Shown here: in pieces, positions 56,051 through 64,000 of the stretch
Layout: each line of letters starts with the position of its first letter
Position numbering within the stretch: the stretch's first letter is position 1
Assembly: GCF_002211105.1 (NCBI RefSeq)
Contig: NZ_JPUA01000032.1
Location: 1 to 64,000, forward strand
DNA: 64,000 nt
From: Halomonas campaniensis
GTDB taxonomy: Bacteria; Pseudomonadota; Gammaproteobacteria; Pseudomonadales; Halomonadaceae
Direction of reading: 5' to 3'
Notes under the pieces: model-generated
What the model saw: the letters and a program-made list of their open reading frames with translations, nothing else
Told to the model about the DNA's origin: nothing
The model's database searches: none
Program-made: the position numbers and the translations under genes

Positions 56051-56142
56051 TATAGAGGGTAGTCGTGATTATCCAACATCATCACTTTCGGCGCTGTCTG
56101 CTCCTGAGATGGCTGTTTCTGCACCGACTGAGCTTGCGCCAT
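56050..56142 (-). pseudogene. trpG: Displaced original 5' end of trpG
   Basis: From ATG at 56142 a 30-codon frame reads MAQAQSVQKQPSQEQTAPKV then MMLDNHDYPL and a TAG stop. MMLDN is the trpG start; the residues after it come from phage DNA. The GGAG 11-14 bases upstream served trpG. In the lysogen it encodes only this short peptide. Confidence 0.85.
56063..56086. other. attR, prophage-host junction with displaced trpG start
   Basis: Matches attL at 22 of 24 positions, with the same ATTATCCA and CATCATCACT blocks. Host DNA continues to the right. On the minus strand it encodes MMLDN like attL. Confidence 0.82.
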
Positions 56143-56528
56143 TGCCCCACTTACTCCATTGCGTCATTACGACCACAGATTAAACCGCTACTGAGTGATG
56201 ATACCGCAACCGAGCACTCCCTTGCAGGGGGTAAGTGATAGCCAAGCCTACCCTTTTGACCACCAGCCCTACGGGCAATAGATCACAGCTTTGGATGACC
56301 AAGTCGATGCGGCAAAGAAGAAACCCTTCGGACGGTCATAAGGAACGCTATGCTTAGGAGTGAAATACAGCCTCTTTTCAGCATAGTGGCCCTTTCCACT
56401 TGAGGGTATTCTGCCTTGAGCAATACTTGTTTCGGCCTGCCGCTGTATCGGAACTGGCAACCAGCCACCGCAGTCTTTATTATCTGCCGTCTTTTTAGAT
56501 AGCCTTTTTAACCAGTTAGGAGCGTGGG
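56143..56528. other. Gene-free host region between trpG remnant and the metal-binding protein gene
   Basis: No convincing gene. An open frame on the minus strand (56269-56535) lacks a good ribosome site and family resemblance. It should hold the original trpG promoter (leftward) and the promoter of the gene at 56529. Neither is obvious, and no Zur-like palindrome stands out. Confidence 0.4.
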
Positions 56529-57449
56529 ATGTCAAAGTGGGTTACCTGGGTATGTGCGCTCTTATTCGTCGCGCTGATAAGCACTGCGCCAGCGTATGCC
56601 AATACAACGCTGCGCGTTATTGCTTCCTTTTCAGTCATGGAGGAGCTGGTCAAACGGGTGGCGGGCGACACAGTCAGCGTTAATGTCATTGTACCGCGTG
56701 GGGAAGATGTTCACCGCTGGGAGTTAACGCCACCCAATGTGCTAGCGTTAGAAGAGACCCATATCGTGTTTTATAACGGGCTCGGACTAGAGCCCTGGAT
56801 ACGCCACGTCGAAGCGATGTCTGACGATAACCTTACGTTAGTGGAAGTGGCTAGAGAAGCCGACTATACACCACTAATAATCTCGACCGGGCAGTATAAA
56901 GGCGAGCTGGATCCGCATATGTGGATGGATCCAGAGGGGGCAGCGGCCTATATTGATGTGATTGCCGAGACCCTGGCAGAGCACCTACCCGACCAGGCTG
57001 AAGTGTTTTATACCCGGGCTGAAGAGGCACGCAAAGCGTTGGACAACCTTAATCTAGCGGTGAAAGAGCGCCTGGAAGGCATCCCCCAAACGAACCGCAC
57101 ATTGGTGACCAGTGAAGCAGGTTTTGGCTATTTCGCTAGAGCTTACACATTTGCAGCGCAAGGCGTCTGGGGGGTTAACCATGAGACCCAAGGAAGCGCC
57201 CAGGCAATGGCCAAAATGAGCGAATATCTTACTATGAATCGCCCACGCCCTCCGGCGCTGTTTTTTGAAAGCACCACCCCCAGTATTCATATGGACGCCC
57301 TGTCACGAGAAGCCTCAATTCCTCTCGCGGGCCCGCTGTATGTGGACTCTTTAAGCGGTGCAGACGGCCCGGCAGCCAACTATTCGGCCATGCTGCACCA
57401 TAATGCAGAAGTCATGCATACCGCCCTAGGGGGCGCGACGGCCGAGTAG
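56529..57449 (+). CDS. Metal ABC transporter substrate-binding protein (cluster A-I, ZnuA/MntC-like)
   Basis: 306 residues with a signal peptide (about 1-24, ending AYA). Ligands of the family are visible: His in GEDVHRWELTP, His in DPHMWMDP, Glu in VTSEAGFGYF and Asp in YVDSLSG. Lack of a His-rich loop suggests Mn or Fe rather than Zn, though this is weak. No permease or ATPase gene is next to it, so it must use another system or be a solitary receptor. Confidence 0.85.
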   Translation: MSKWVTWVCALLFVALISTAPAYANTTLRVIASFSVMEELVKRVAGDTVSVNVIVPRGEDVHRWELTPPNVLALEETHIVFYNGLGLEPWIRHVEAMSDDNLTLVEVAREADYTPLIISTGQYKGELDPHMWMDPEGAAAYIDVIAETLAEHLPDQAEVFYTRAEEARKALDNLNLAVKERLEGIPQTNRTLVTSEAGFGYFARAYTFAAQGVWGVNHETQGSAQAMAKMSEYLTMNRPRPPALFFESTTPSIHMDALSREASIPLAGPLYVDSLSGADGPAANYSAMLHHNAEVMHTALGGATAE

Positions 57450-57466
57450 TCGGCCCGCTGTAGGTA

Positions 57467-58192
57467 TTAATCAATTCCCGGTGTCTTCAGGGGAGTGGCC
57501 AGTAACTCGGTTAACGAACTGAGGACCAGGTCGGGGTGGCTACTTTCAATTGGCTCACCATGATTATAGCCGTAGGGTAGCGCCAGAGTCGTAAAGCCCG
57601 CCGCCTTTCCAGCAGCTATATCATGACGAGAGTCGCCCACCATCACACAAGCCTCTGGGGGCACTTGGCAGTGTCGAGCAGCGTGCAACAGCGGCAAAGG
57701 GTGGGGCTTCTTCTCGGGCAGCGAATCACCACCAATGCAGAGAGTGAAATAGTCCAGCAGCCCGAAGTGGCGTAGCAGCGGCTCAATAAAGCGTTCGGGC
57801 TTATTGGTGATCAACACCAGCGTCAGGCCTTGCTGATGCAGCGCCTGCAGTGCTTGCGTGACTCCAGGGTAGAGCGTTGTCAGGCTATTGGGAGCGGCGC
57901 CGTAGTGCTCCATGAACACATCATAACCGCGCTGCAAAAGCGCTGGTTCTGGCGCCGCTTTTAGTGCCCAGGTCAGGGCTCTTTCGACCAATACGGGCGC
58001 ACCATTACCGACCCAGTTCCGCACCTCCATCTCACTCGGCGCTGACAAACCCAACTCATTTAGGGTGGACGCCACTGCGGCGGCAAGATCCGGTACTGAA
58101 TCAATCAGCGTGCCGTCCAAGTCGAAGGCAATCAGCCGTTTTCCTTGCAGCGCCGCGTGTCGTTCTGAGTAGTGAATGGGATGTACTTGCAA
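57467..58192 (-). CDS. gph: Phosphoglycolate phosphatase
   Basis: 241 residues. HAD motifs: FDLDGTLID at about residue 23, VLITNKP, GGDSLPEKKPHP with the lysine, and MVGDSRHDIAAGKAAG. It removes phosphoglycolate made during DNA repair and oxidative metabolism. It often lies beside rpe and trpE in gammaproteobacteria; here trpE is not between gph and trpG. Confidence 0.92.
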   Translation of the reverse strand: MQVHPIHYSERHAALQGKRLIAFDLDGTLIDSVPDLAAAVASTLNELGLSAPSEMEVRNWVGNGAPVLVERALTWALKAAPEPALLQRGYDVFMEHYGAAPNSLTTLYPGVTQALQALHQQGLTLVLITNKPERFIEPLLRHFGLLDYFTLCIGGDSLPEKKPHPLPLLHAARHCQVPPEACVMVGDSRHDIAAGKAAGFTTLALPYGYNHGEPIESSHPDLVLSSLTELLATPLKTPGID

Positions 58193-58310
58193 TGCTCTCT
58201 ACCTCATATTCATTAGAAAACCATCTTACCTGTTCCCAGCAACGGTGCGCATTAGTAAGAAGCGCCAGAACCTTCTATGCTGGGGCTAATTTAGTTAAAG
58301 AGGTAGTGAT

Positions 58311-59609
58311 ATGCCCACTCCCAGAATCGTGATTGTCGGCGCCGGCGCAGGTGGTTTAGCCCTCGCCACACGTTTAGGTCGCACCTTAGGTAAGCGAAAA
58401 CGCGCAGAAATTGTGCTGCTGGATCGCAATACCACCCATGTATGGAAACCGCTGCTCCACGAACTCGCTACCGGCGTGCTGAACTCCAGCATGGACGAGG
58501 TGGATCTTCGCGGACATTCATCGGCGCACTTCTACCGCTTTCAGCGCGGCTCGCTCACCGGCATTAATCGCGAGCAGCAGACGCTCCAGTTAGCCCCGAT
58601 CCTTGACGAAGAGGGATACGAAGTGCTGCCTGCCCGAGAGCTTGCCTATGACTACCTGGTCATGGCCATAGGCAGCGTCTCCAACGATTTCGGCACGCCC
58701 GGCGTGGCGGAGCACTGCCACTTTATTGATTCCCCCGAGCAGGCCAAGGCGTTCCAGCGCGATATGATCAATACCTTTCTGCGCTATACCGACCCAAACC
58801 TGCGCCAGCATACGCAGTTGACCATTGGAATTGTCGGCGGTGGAGCAACAGGCGTAGAGCTTGCGGCCGAGTTGTTTGACGCTTCGCGCATGCTCAATGC
58901 CTATGGAGTGACGGCACTGGATAACCAACAAATCAGTGTGCACTTGCTAGAAGCAGCCCCCCGCTTGCTGCCAGGACTTTCGGAACGGGTCAGTCAAACG
59001 GTTAAAACAGAACTTGAAGAGATGGGCGTGACGGTTCACACCGATACCGCCGTGAAAGAGGCTCAAGAGTACCAGTTGGTCACTGGTGACGATGAGGTGA
59101 TCAAGACCGACATCAACGTCTGGGCAGCAGGGATCAAAGCGCCGCCGTTTTTGGCGGAACTAGGCCTAACCACGAATAAGAAAAACCAAATTGAAGTCAA
59201 CAGCACTCTGCAAAGTGTCGATGATGAGAAGATTTTTGCCTTAGGTGATTGCGCCAGCTGCCCAATGGGAGAAAGTGGCACGGTGCCACCGCGCGCCCAA
59301 GCGGCACATCAGCAGGCCAAACTGCTCGCCAAAAATATCGTCAATCGACTAGAGGGCAAACCACTCGCCGATTTCCGCTACCGCGATCACGGCTCGTTGG
59401 TATCGCTGGCCCGCTACGATGCAGTGGGCAATTTAATGCGTAGCTCCGCCTCCAAGGGCTTGTTTTTAGAGGGCTGGCTGGCCCGCCAGGCCTATGCATC
59501 GCTCTACCGCATGCACCAGCTCTCTATTCATGGGGCGCCGAAGACGGGGCTAGCGTGGCTGGTCGATAAGCTTAACCGTTACTTAAAGCCGCGCATGAAG
59601 CTTCACTAA
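58311..59609 (+). CDS. ndh: Type II NADH dehydrogenase
   Basis: 432 residues. FAD-binding GAGAGGLALAT at the start, NADH-binding GIVGGGATGVELAAEL near 185, and the late FALGDCAS segment. It passes electrons from NADH to quinone without pumping protons, and sits on the inner face of the membrane by its C-terminus. Divergent from gph by about 118 bases. Confidence 0.93.
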   Translation: MPTPRIVIVGAGAGGLALATRLGRTLGKRKRAEIVLLDRNTTHVWKPLLHELATGVLNSSMDEVDLRGHSSAHFYRFQRGSLTGINREQQTLQLAPILDEEGYEVLPARELAYDYLVMAIGSVSNDFGTPGVAEHCHFIDSPEQAKAFQRDMINTFLRYTDPNLRQHTQLTIGIVGGGATGVELAAELFDASRMLNAYGVTALDNQQISVHLLEAAPRLLPGLSERVSQTVKTELEEMGVTVHTDTAVKEAQEYQLVTGDDEVIKTDINVWAAGIKAPPFLAELGLTTNKKNQIEVNSTLQSVDDEKIFALGDCASCPMGESGTVPPRAQAAHQQAKLLAKNIVNRLEGKPLADFRYRDHGSLVSLARYDAVGNLMRSSASKGLFLEGWLARQAYASLYRMHQLSIHGAPKTGLAWLVDKLNRYLKPRMKLH

Positions 59610-59630
59610 ACGACACTACGACACTGACGT

Positions 59631-60323
59631 TTACTTGGCCAGCGCCGCACGCATCTGCTTGATTACCGTGTCATAGCCGTGGGGATCGCTGGCCTGGTGG
59701 GCGCTGAAAATGGCGGATCCCGCCACAAAGGTATCGGCACCCGCGGCGGCGATCTCCGCGATGTTATCCACTTTCACCCCACCGTCGATCTCCAGGCGTA
59801 TATCAAATGTTGAGGCATCAATGCGCGCCCGTGCCTCGCGCAGCTTATCCAGCGTACCGGGGATAAACGACTGGCCGCCAAAACCTGGGTTAACGCTCAT
59901 TAGTAGCACCATATCGACTTTATCCATCACATAGTCGAGATAGGAGAGCGGCGTAGCGGGATTAAATACCAGACCGGCTTTACAGCCACCATCCCGGATC
60001 AACTGCAGCGAGCGATCGACGTGCTCAGACGCTTCCGGGTGAAAGGTAATGTAGCTGGCGCCCGCCTCAATAAAGTCGCTGATCATGCGATCTACCGGCT
60101 TGACCATCAAATGCACATCAATAGGCGCCGTCACGCCGTGTTTACGCAGCGCTTTGCACACCATGGGGCCAATGGTCAGGTTGGGCACATAGTGATTATC
60201 CATGACATCGAAGTGCACCACATCCGCGCCAGCCGCCAGCACGTTATCTACTTCCTCACCAAGCCGCGCAAAGTTAGCGGAAAGAATAGAGGGGGCAATC
60301 AAAAAGTCCTGCGCAGCGGTCAT
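59631..60323 (-). CDS. rpe: Ribulose-phosphate 3-epimerase
   Basis: 230 residues. The barrel carries [47 protein letters not shown] and EIDGGV, all standard active-site segments. It interconverts ribulose 5-phosphate and xylulose 5-phosphate. Convergent with ndh, 21 bases apart. Confidence 0.96.
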   Translation of the reverse strand: MTAAQDFLIAPSILSANFARLGEEVDNVLAAGADVVHFDVMDNHYVPNLTIGPMVCKALRKHGVTAPIDVHLMVKPVDRMISDFIEAGASYITFHPEASEHVDRSLQLIRDGGCKAGLVFNPATPLSYLDYVMDKVDMVLLMSVNPGFGGQSFIPGTLDKLREARARIDASTFDIRLEIDGGVKVDNIAEIAAAGADTFVAGSAIFSAHQASDPHGYDTVIKQMRAALAK

Positions 60324-60425
60324 AGCACGTTCCTAAATTAACAGGGGAATAAGCCGACTATGTTACCAGAGCCACCTACTAAGCCCCATCTCCTATACGG
60401 CTTTGCATTGGACATCTGCGCACAC

Positions 60426-60448
60426 TTATATTCTTAAATAGAATATAA
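60426..60448. promoter_or_regulatory. Inverted repeat upstream of the sulfate uptake operon (candidate CysB site)
   Basis: TTATATTCT and AGAATATAA form a perfect 9-bp dyad around 5 bases, about 100 bases before the cysP start. A LysR-type regulator such as CysB is known to activate sulfate transport operons. Binding is inferred from symmetry and place. Confidence 0.45.
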
Positions 60449-60547
60449 AACATGATTGTAATTCCACATTGATAGATTTAACCTTGCCAATATTGCGACG
60501 CTACGATTCGGCGATACTTTGCGTTTACTGTTTTAAGGAGCTTCTCT

Positions 60548-61558
60548 ATGGCACTACCCACAATTTTCCGCCGCAGCCTGATTGCCATTGCACTAGGCGT
60601 TACGGTGAGTGGTACCGCCGCCGCCCAAGAGCGGGAACTGCTGAACTCGTCTTATGATATCGCCCGAGAGCTGTTTGCTGCGATCAACCCTGAGTTTCAA
60701 GCCTGGTGGCAGGAAGAGCACGGGGAAGAGATTGCCATTAGCCAATCTCACGGCGGCTCTTCCGCACAAGCCCGTGCCATCCTTCAGGGTCTACGCGCCG
60801 ATGTGGTGACCTTTAACCAGGTGACCGACGTGCAGGTACTCGCCGATGCAGGGCTGGTAGCCGAAGATTGGCAGGATGCGTTTGAGAACAATGCGTCGCC
60901 TTACTACTCCACCACTGCCTTCTTGGTACGCAAAGGCAACCCCAAAGGCATCGAAAGCTGGGACGATCTAGTCCAAGAAGATGTAGAAGTGGTCTTCCCC
61001 AACCCGAAAACCTCGGGTAACGGTCGCTATACCTACTTAGCCGCCTGGGGCTTTGCCGAGAACGAGTTTGATGGCGATGAAGAGCAAATTGAAGACTTCA
61101 TGCGCACTTTCCTAGCTAATGTGGCGGTATTCGATACCGGCGGTCGTGGCGCAACTACTAGCTTCATCGAGCGTGAAATTGGCGATGTGCTGATTAGCTT
61201 TGAATCTGAAGTCAACAACATCCGCAGCGAGTATGGCAGCGACGACTACGAAGTGATCGTACCGCCGGTCAGCATTCTGGCCGAGTTCCCCGTGGCCGTT
61301 GTTGGCGAAAATGCTGAGCGCAACGGTAACAGCGATCTGGCCCAAAGCTATCTTGAGTACCTCTACACCGAAGAGACTCAGCGCCTGCTTGCAGGCTTCA
61401 ACTACCGCGTGCATAACGAGACCGTGGTTGAAGAGTTTGCCGACCAGTTCCCCGAAACCGAACTGCTTGAAGTGGATGAAGTATTCGGCAGCTGGGATGA
61501 AGCAATGGAGACTCACTTCGAGGGTGGCGCCCTTCTCGACCAGTTACAGCGCCGTTAA
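60548..61558 (+). CDS. cysP: Sulfate/thiosulfate periplasmic binding protein
   Basis: 336 residues, with AAGGAG at the ribosome site and a signal peptide ending near residue 27 (TAAAQ). Motifs QSHGGSSAQARAI, ADVVTFNQVTD, NPKTSGNGRYTYLAAWGFA are those of CysP/Sbp. It delivers sulfate to CysTWA. Could equally be called Sbp; both have this fold. Confidence 0.9.
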   Translation: MALPTIFRRSLIAIALGVTVSGTAAAQERELLNSSYDIARELFAAINPEFQAWWQEEHGEEIAISQSHGGSSAQARAILQGLRADVVTFNQVTDVQVLADAGLVAEDWQDAFENNASPYYSTTAFLVRKGNPKGIESWDDLVQEDVEVVFPNPKTSGNGRYTYLAAWGFAENEFDGDEEQIEDFMRTFLANVAVFDTGGRGATTSFIEREIGDVLISFESEVNNIRSEYGSDDYEVIVPPVSILAEFPVAVVGENAERNGNSDLAQSYLEYLYTEETQRLLAGFNYRVHNETVVEEFADQFPETELLEVDEVFGSWDEAMETHFEGGALLDQLQRR

Positions 61559-61584
61559 TATTCACTCATGAGCCAGCCTGAACT

Positions 61585-62439
61585 ATGAGTCAACTTGCCA
61601 CTTGGCGAACCGGCAGCACCCGTGTGCTGCCGGGTTTTGGCCTTTCTATGGGTATCAGCGTGCTGTTTATCTCGCTGGTGCTGCTACTCCCTATAACGGG
61701 TCTGTTCGGTCAGTTAGCGGAGCTCAGCTTTGCTGAATACTGGGCGATCATCACCGAAGGGCGCGTAGTTGCCAGCTATATGGTCACCATTGGCGCAGCA
61801 GCCGTTGCAGCGATTATCAACGCCTTCTTTGGCTTACTGCTGGCGTGGGTGTTAGTTCGATACGACTTCCCTGGCAAGCGCTTACTCGATGCCTTAATGG
61901 ATCTCCCCTTTGCACTACCAACTGCAGTGGCTGGCATCACGCTGGCAACCCTTTATGCCAGCAGCGGCTGGATGGGAGGATTGCTGGAACCACTGGGGTT
62001 TCAGGTCGCCTACACCTGGGTAGGCATTGCACTGGCGATGGCCTTTACCAGTATTCCGTTTGTGGTGCGTACGGTGCAGCCAGTGCTGGAAGATATGCCA
62101 GCCGAAGTCGATGAAGCCGCCATGTCGTTGGGCGCGACCGACGGCGTCGCCTTTCGCCGCGTGATCTTGCCGCATATCTGGCCTGCTTTGGTGACCGGCA
62201 CGGGGCTCGCGTTTGTTCGTTCGCTAGGCGAGTTCGGAGCAATCATTTTTATCGCCGGTAATATGCCTTACGAAACGGAGATCACCGCACTGATGATTTT
62301 CGTTAAGCTGCAAGAGTATGACTATGCAGGGGCATCGGCCATTGCCTCGGTGGTGCTGTTTGTCTCCCTGGCGCTGCTGCTGGCGATCAATATTTGGCAA
62401 GGGCGTTTTGTACGTCGCCTGCATGGAGGTAAGGGGTAA
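61585..62439 (+). CDS. cysT: Sulfate ABC transporter permease CysT
   Basis: 284 residues with six membrane helices. The cytoplasmic coupling loop reads EVDEAAMSLGATDGVAFRRVILPHIWPAL, seen as EAAMSLGA and FRRVILP. It follows cysP by 26 bases and overlaps cysW by one base. With CysW it forms the channel. Confidence 0.93.
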   Translation: MSQLATWRTGSTRVLPGFGLSMGISVLFISLVLLLPITGLFGQLAELSFAEYWAIITEGRVVASYMVTIGAAAVAAIINAFFGLLLAWVLVRYDFPGKRLLDALMDLPFALPTAVAGITLATLYASSGWMGGLLEPLGFQVAYTWVGIALAMAFTSIPFVVRTVQPVLEDMPAEVDEAAMSLGATDGVAFRRVILPHIWPALVTGTGLAFVRSLGEFGAIIFIAGNMPYETEITALMIFVKLQEYDYAGASAIASVVLFVSLALLLAINIWQGRFVRRLHGGKG

Positions 62440-63266
62440 TGCGTCGAATTGGTGATGCGCCACTTATCCGGCGCCTGCTGATAGGTACCGCCCTGGTGCT
62501 GTCAGCGCTGTTTTTACTGCTGCCTCTGGTAGCCATTTTTGCCCAGGCGTTCTCCCAGGGCGTCATGGTGTTCTGGGCGAACGTCAGCAACACCTTCACC
62601 CTGCACGCCATTGGCTTAACGCTGTTGATTGCGCTCCTGACCATTCCCGTATGCCTGGTATTCGGCGTTGCCCTGGCATGGCTGGTCACGCGCTTCAGTT
62701 TCCCTGGGCGGCGCATTCTGCAAACGTTGATCGATATCCCCTTTGCAGTCTCCCCCGTTGTGGCTGGCCTGATTTACCTGCTGCTCTATGGCCGTAACGG
62801 CTGGATCGGCACCTGGCTGGATGGCCATGATATTCAGCTCATGTTCTCATGGCCGGGCATTCTGATGGTGACCATCTTTGTCACCTGCCCCTTTGTTGCT
62901 CGCGAGCTGATTCCGTTAATGCAGGCGCAAGGTTCCCGTGAAGAGGAAGCGGCGGTGACCCTGGGCGCCTCCGGCTGGACAACCTTTCGGCGCGTTACGC
63001 TGCCCAATATCCGCTGGGCACTACTGTACGGCGTAATTCTTACCAACGCCCGCGCGGTAGGGGAATTTGGCGCTGTCTCGGTAGTTTCAGGGGCTATTCG
63101 TGGCAAAACCAACACACTCCCCCTGCACCTTGAGCAGCTTTATCAGGATTATAACGCCGTGGGGGCATTTGCCTGCGCGGCCCTACTCGCCTTTATTGCC
63201 CTACTGACGCTCGCCGCCAAGGCCGGGCTGGAATGGCGCGCAGCGCGCCGGGAGGCATTTGCATGA
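62439..63266 (+). CDS. cysW: Sulfate ABC transporter permease CysW
   Basis: 275 residues with six membrane helices. The coupling motif is [22 protein letters not shown]. The [17 protein letters not shown] stretch is typical of CysW. It overlaps cysT by one base and cysA by 4. Confidence 0.93.
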   Translation: MRRIGDAPLIRRLLIGTALVLSALFLLLPLVAIFAQAFSQGVMVFWANVSNTFTLHAIGLTLLIALLTIPVCLVFGVALAWLVTRFSFPGRRILQTLIDIPFAVSPVVAGLIYLLLYGRNGWIGTWLDGHDIQLMFSWPGILMVTIFVTCPFVARELIPLMQAQGSREEEAAVTLGASGWTTFRRVTLPNIRWALLYGVILTNARAVGEFGAVSVVSGAIRGKTNTLPLHLEQLYQDYNAVGAFACAALLAFIALLTLAAKAGLEWRAARREAFA

Positions 63267-64000
63267 GCATTCACTTACACAACATCGCCAAACACTTCGG
63301 CAACACTCAGGCATTAGAGCCGATTAACCTGGATATTCACGATGGTGAGCTGGTTGGCCTGCTGGGCCCCTCTGGTTCAGGCAAGACCACCTTGCTGCGA
63401 ATTATCGCCGGCCTGGAGAGTGCCGACCACTCTGCCCAGCCGGGTAAAATTCTGTTTGGTGACCGCGACGTGACCAATGTGCATGTGCGTGACCGTCGCA
63501 TTGGCTTTGTTTTCCAGCACTACGCGCTGTTCCGTCATATGAGCGTTTACGACAATGTTGCCTTTGGACTGACCGTGCTGTCGCGTAAACGCCGCCCCAG
63601 CAGCGGTGAAATTCGCGCACGGGTGTTTAGGCTGCTTGAAATGGTCAAGCTGGAACACCTGGCCAACCGCTTCCCAGCGCAGCTTTCCGGCGGCCAGCAG
63701 CAGCGGGTCTCTCTGGCCCGCGCGCTGGCCGTGGAGCCGGAAGTACTGCTGCTCGACGAACCCTTTGGCGCGCTCGATGCCAAGGTGCGTCAAGAGCTTC
63801 GCCGCTGGCTACGCCACCTCCATGACGAGTTCAATTTCACCAGCGTCTTTGTCACCCACGACCAGGAGGAAGCGCTGGAGCTTTCCGACCGTGTGGTAGT
63901 GATGAGCAATGGCCGCATTGAGCAAATTGATACCCCCGATGAGCTATACCGTGAGCCCAAAAACCGCTTTGTGTTCGAGTTTTTAGGCGATGTGAATCAC
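63263..64000 (+). CDS. cysA: Sulfate ABC transporter ATPase CysA, cut by window end
   Basis: The first about 246 residues are present. Walker [10 protein letters not shown] at about 37, FQHYALF Q-loop, signature LSGGQQQR, Walker [12 protein letters not shown], and His loop FVTHDQEEA. The regulatory C-terminal domain lies beyond the window. ATG at 63263 overlaps the cysW stop. Confidence 0.94.
   Translation, partial: MSIHLHNIAKHFGNTQALEPINLDIHDGELVGLLGPSGSGKTTLLRIIAGLESADHSAQPGKILFGDRDVTNVHVRDRRIGFVFQHYALFRHMSVYDNVAFGLTVLSRKRRPSSGEIRARVFRLLEMVKLEHLANRFPAQLSGGQQQRVSLARALAVEPEVLLLDEPFGALDAKVRQELRRWLRHLHDEFNFTSVFVTHDQEEALELSDRVVVMSNGRIEQIDTPDELYREPKNRFVFEFLGDVNH

Larger units (their letters stand above)
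7930..56080. mobile_element. Complete siphophage-type prophage (about 48 kb) integrated in trpG
   Basis: The ends are marked by near-identical 24-base sites, each joined to one half of trpG. The integrase and an AlpA-like putative excisionase are at the right end. All expected modules are present in a coherent order: integration, early genes, repressor/operators, replication, a putative late regulator, lysis, packaging, head, tail and tail fibre. None of the structural genes shows an obvious frameshift or stop apart from the normal tail-chaperone frameshift. The presence of every module suggests, but does not prove, that it is inducible. The head genes are HK97-type, with cos-type packaging suggested by HNH nucleases beside terminase. 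Confidence 0.93.

Noticed and set aside
56269-56535. 88-codon minus-strand open frame beyond attR
   Set aside because: No good ribosome site, composition not gene-like, overlaps the start of the metal-binding protein gene, and no family resemblance.

Overview
The window is chromosome of a gammaproteobacterium, most likely Halomonas or a close relative in the Halomonadaceae. I infer this from protein flavour (acidic, moderately GC-rich genes), the trpGDC, gph, ndh, rpe and cys gene set, and a Pseudomonas/Halomonas-type phage gene repertoire. No rRNA, tRNA or CRISPR is visible. The window holds one complete-looking, roughly 48 kb temperate siphophage prophage flanked by ordinary host genes.

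Left host flank (1-7.93 kb): the C-terminal part of a YdiJ-type FAD/Fe-S dehydrogenase, a two-gene RND efflux pump (adaptor and transporter), then trpC, trpD and trpG on the minus strand. Right host flank (56.07-64 kb): a solitary metal ABC substrate-binding protein, gph, a type II NADH dehydrogenase, rpe, and the sulfate uptake operon cysP-cysT-cysW-cysA, cut by the window end.

Prophage (about 7.93-56.08 kb): it has inserted into the 5' end of trpG, not into a tRNA. Near-identical 24-bp sites mark the ends. The phage supplies a new start and first codons for trpG, while the original trpG start lies stranded 48 kb away beside the integrase. Next to attL is an SOS module: a hypothetical gene, an SRAP (YedK/HMCES-like) protein, and a LexA-box operon of a DUF1654-like gene, umuD and umuC. 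From 11.6 to 46 kb the minus strand carries the late genes: tail fibre and tip, a 2041-residue tape measure with four EF-hands, tail chaperones joined by a -1 frameshift, tail tube, neck, an HK97-type head, portal, terminase, two HNH nucleases, and a lysis cassette (amidase, holin-like, Rz/Rz1). Between the tape measure and the tail chaperones lies an accessory island (22.8-29.3 kb) with a P22-type antirepressor under a C4-like RNA, a Zn-ribbon/TM/PDZ-like protein, a RelE-like toxin pair, a PIN-domain two-gene module, a BRO-type regulator, and a 112-bp repeat that carries a terminator and a promoter.

The immunity region (47-51 kb) holds an O-like initiator with 45-bp iterons, a YdaS/Cro-like repressor, three evenly spaced operators, a leaderless LexA-type repressor, a VasI-like gene, and a second operator cluster. 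The rightward early operon (50.9-54.7 kb) is a chain of small overlapping genes that ends in an AlpA-like putative excisionase and a convergent P4-type integrase. SOS cleavage of the repressor, the LexA-controlled umuDC and the antirepressor all point to a prophage wired to DNA damage.
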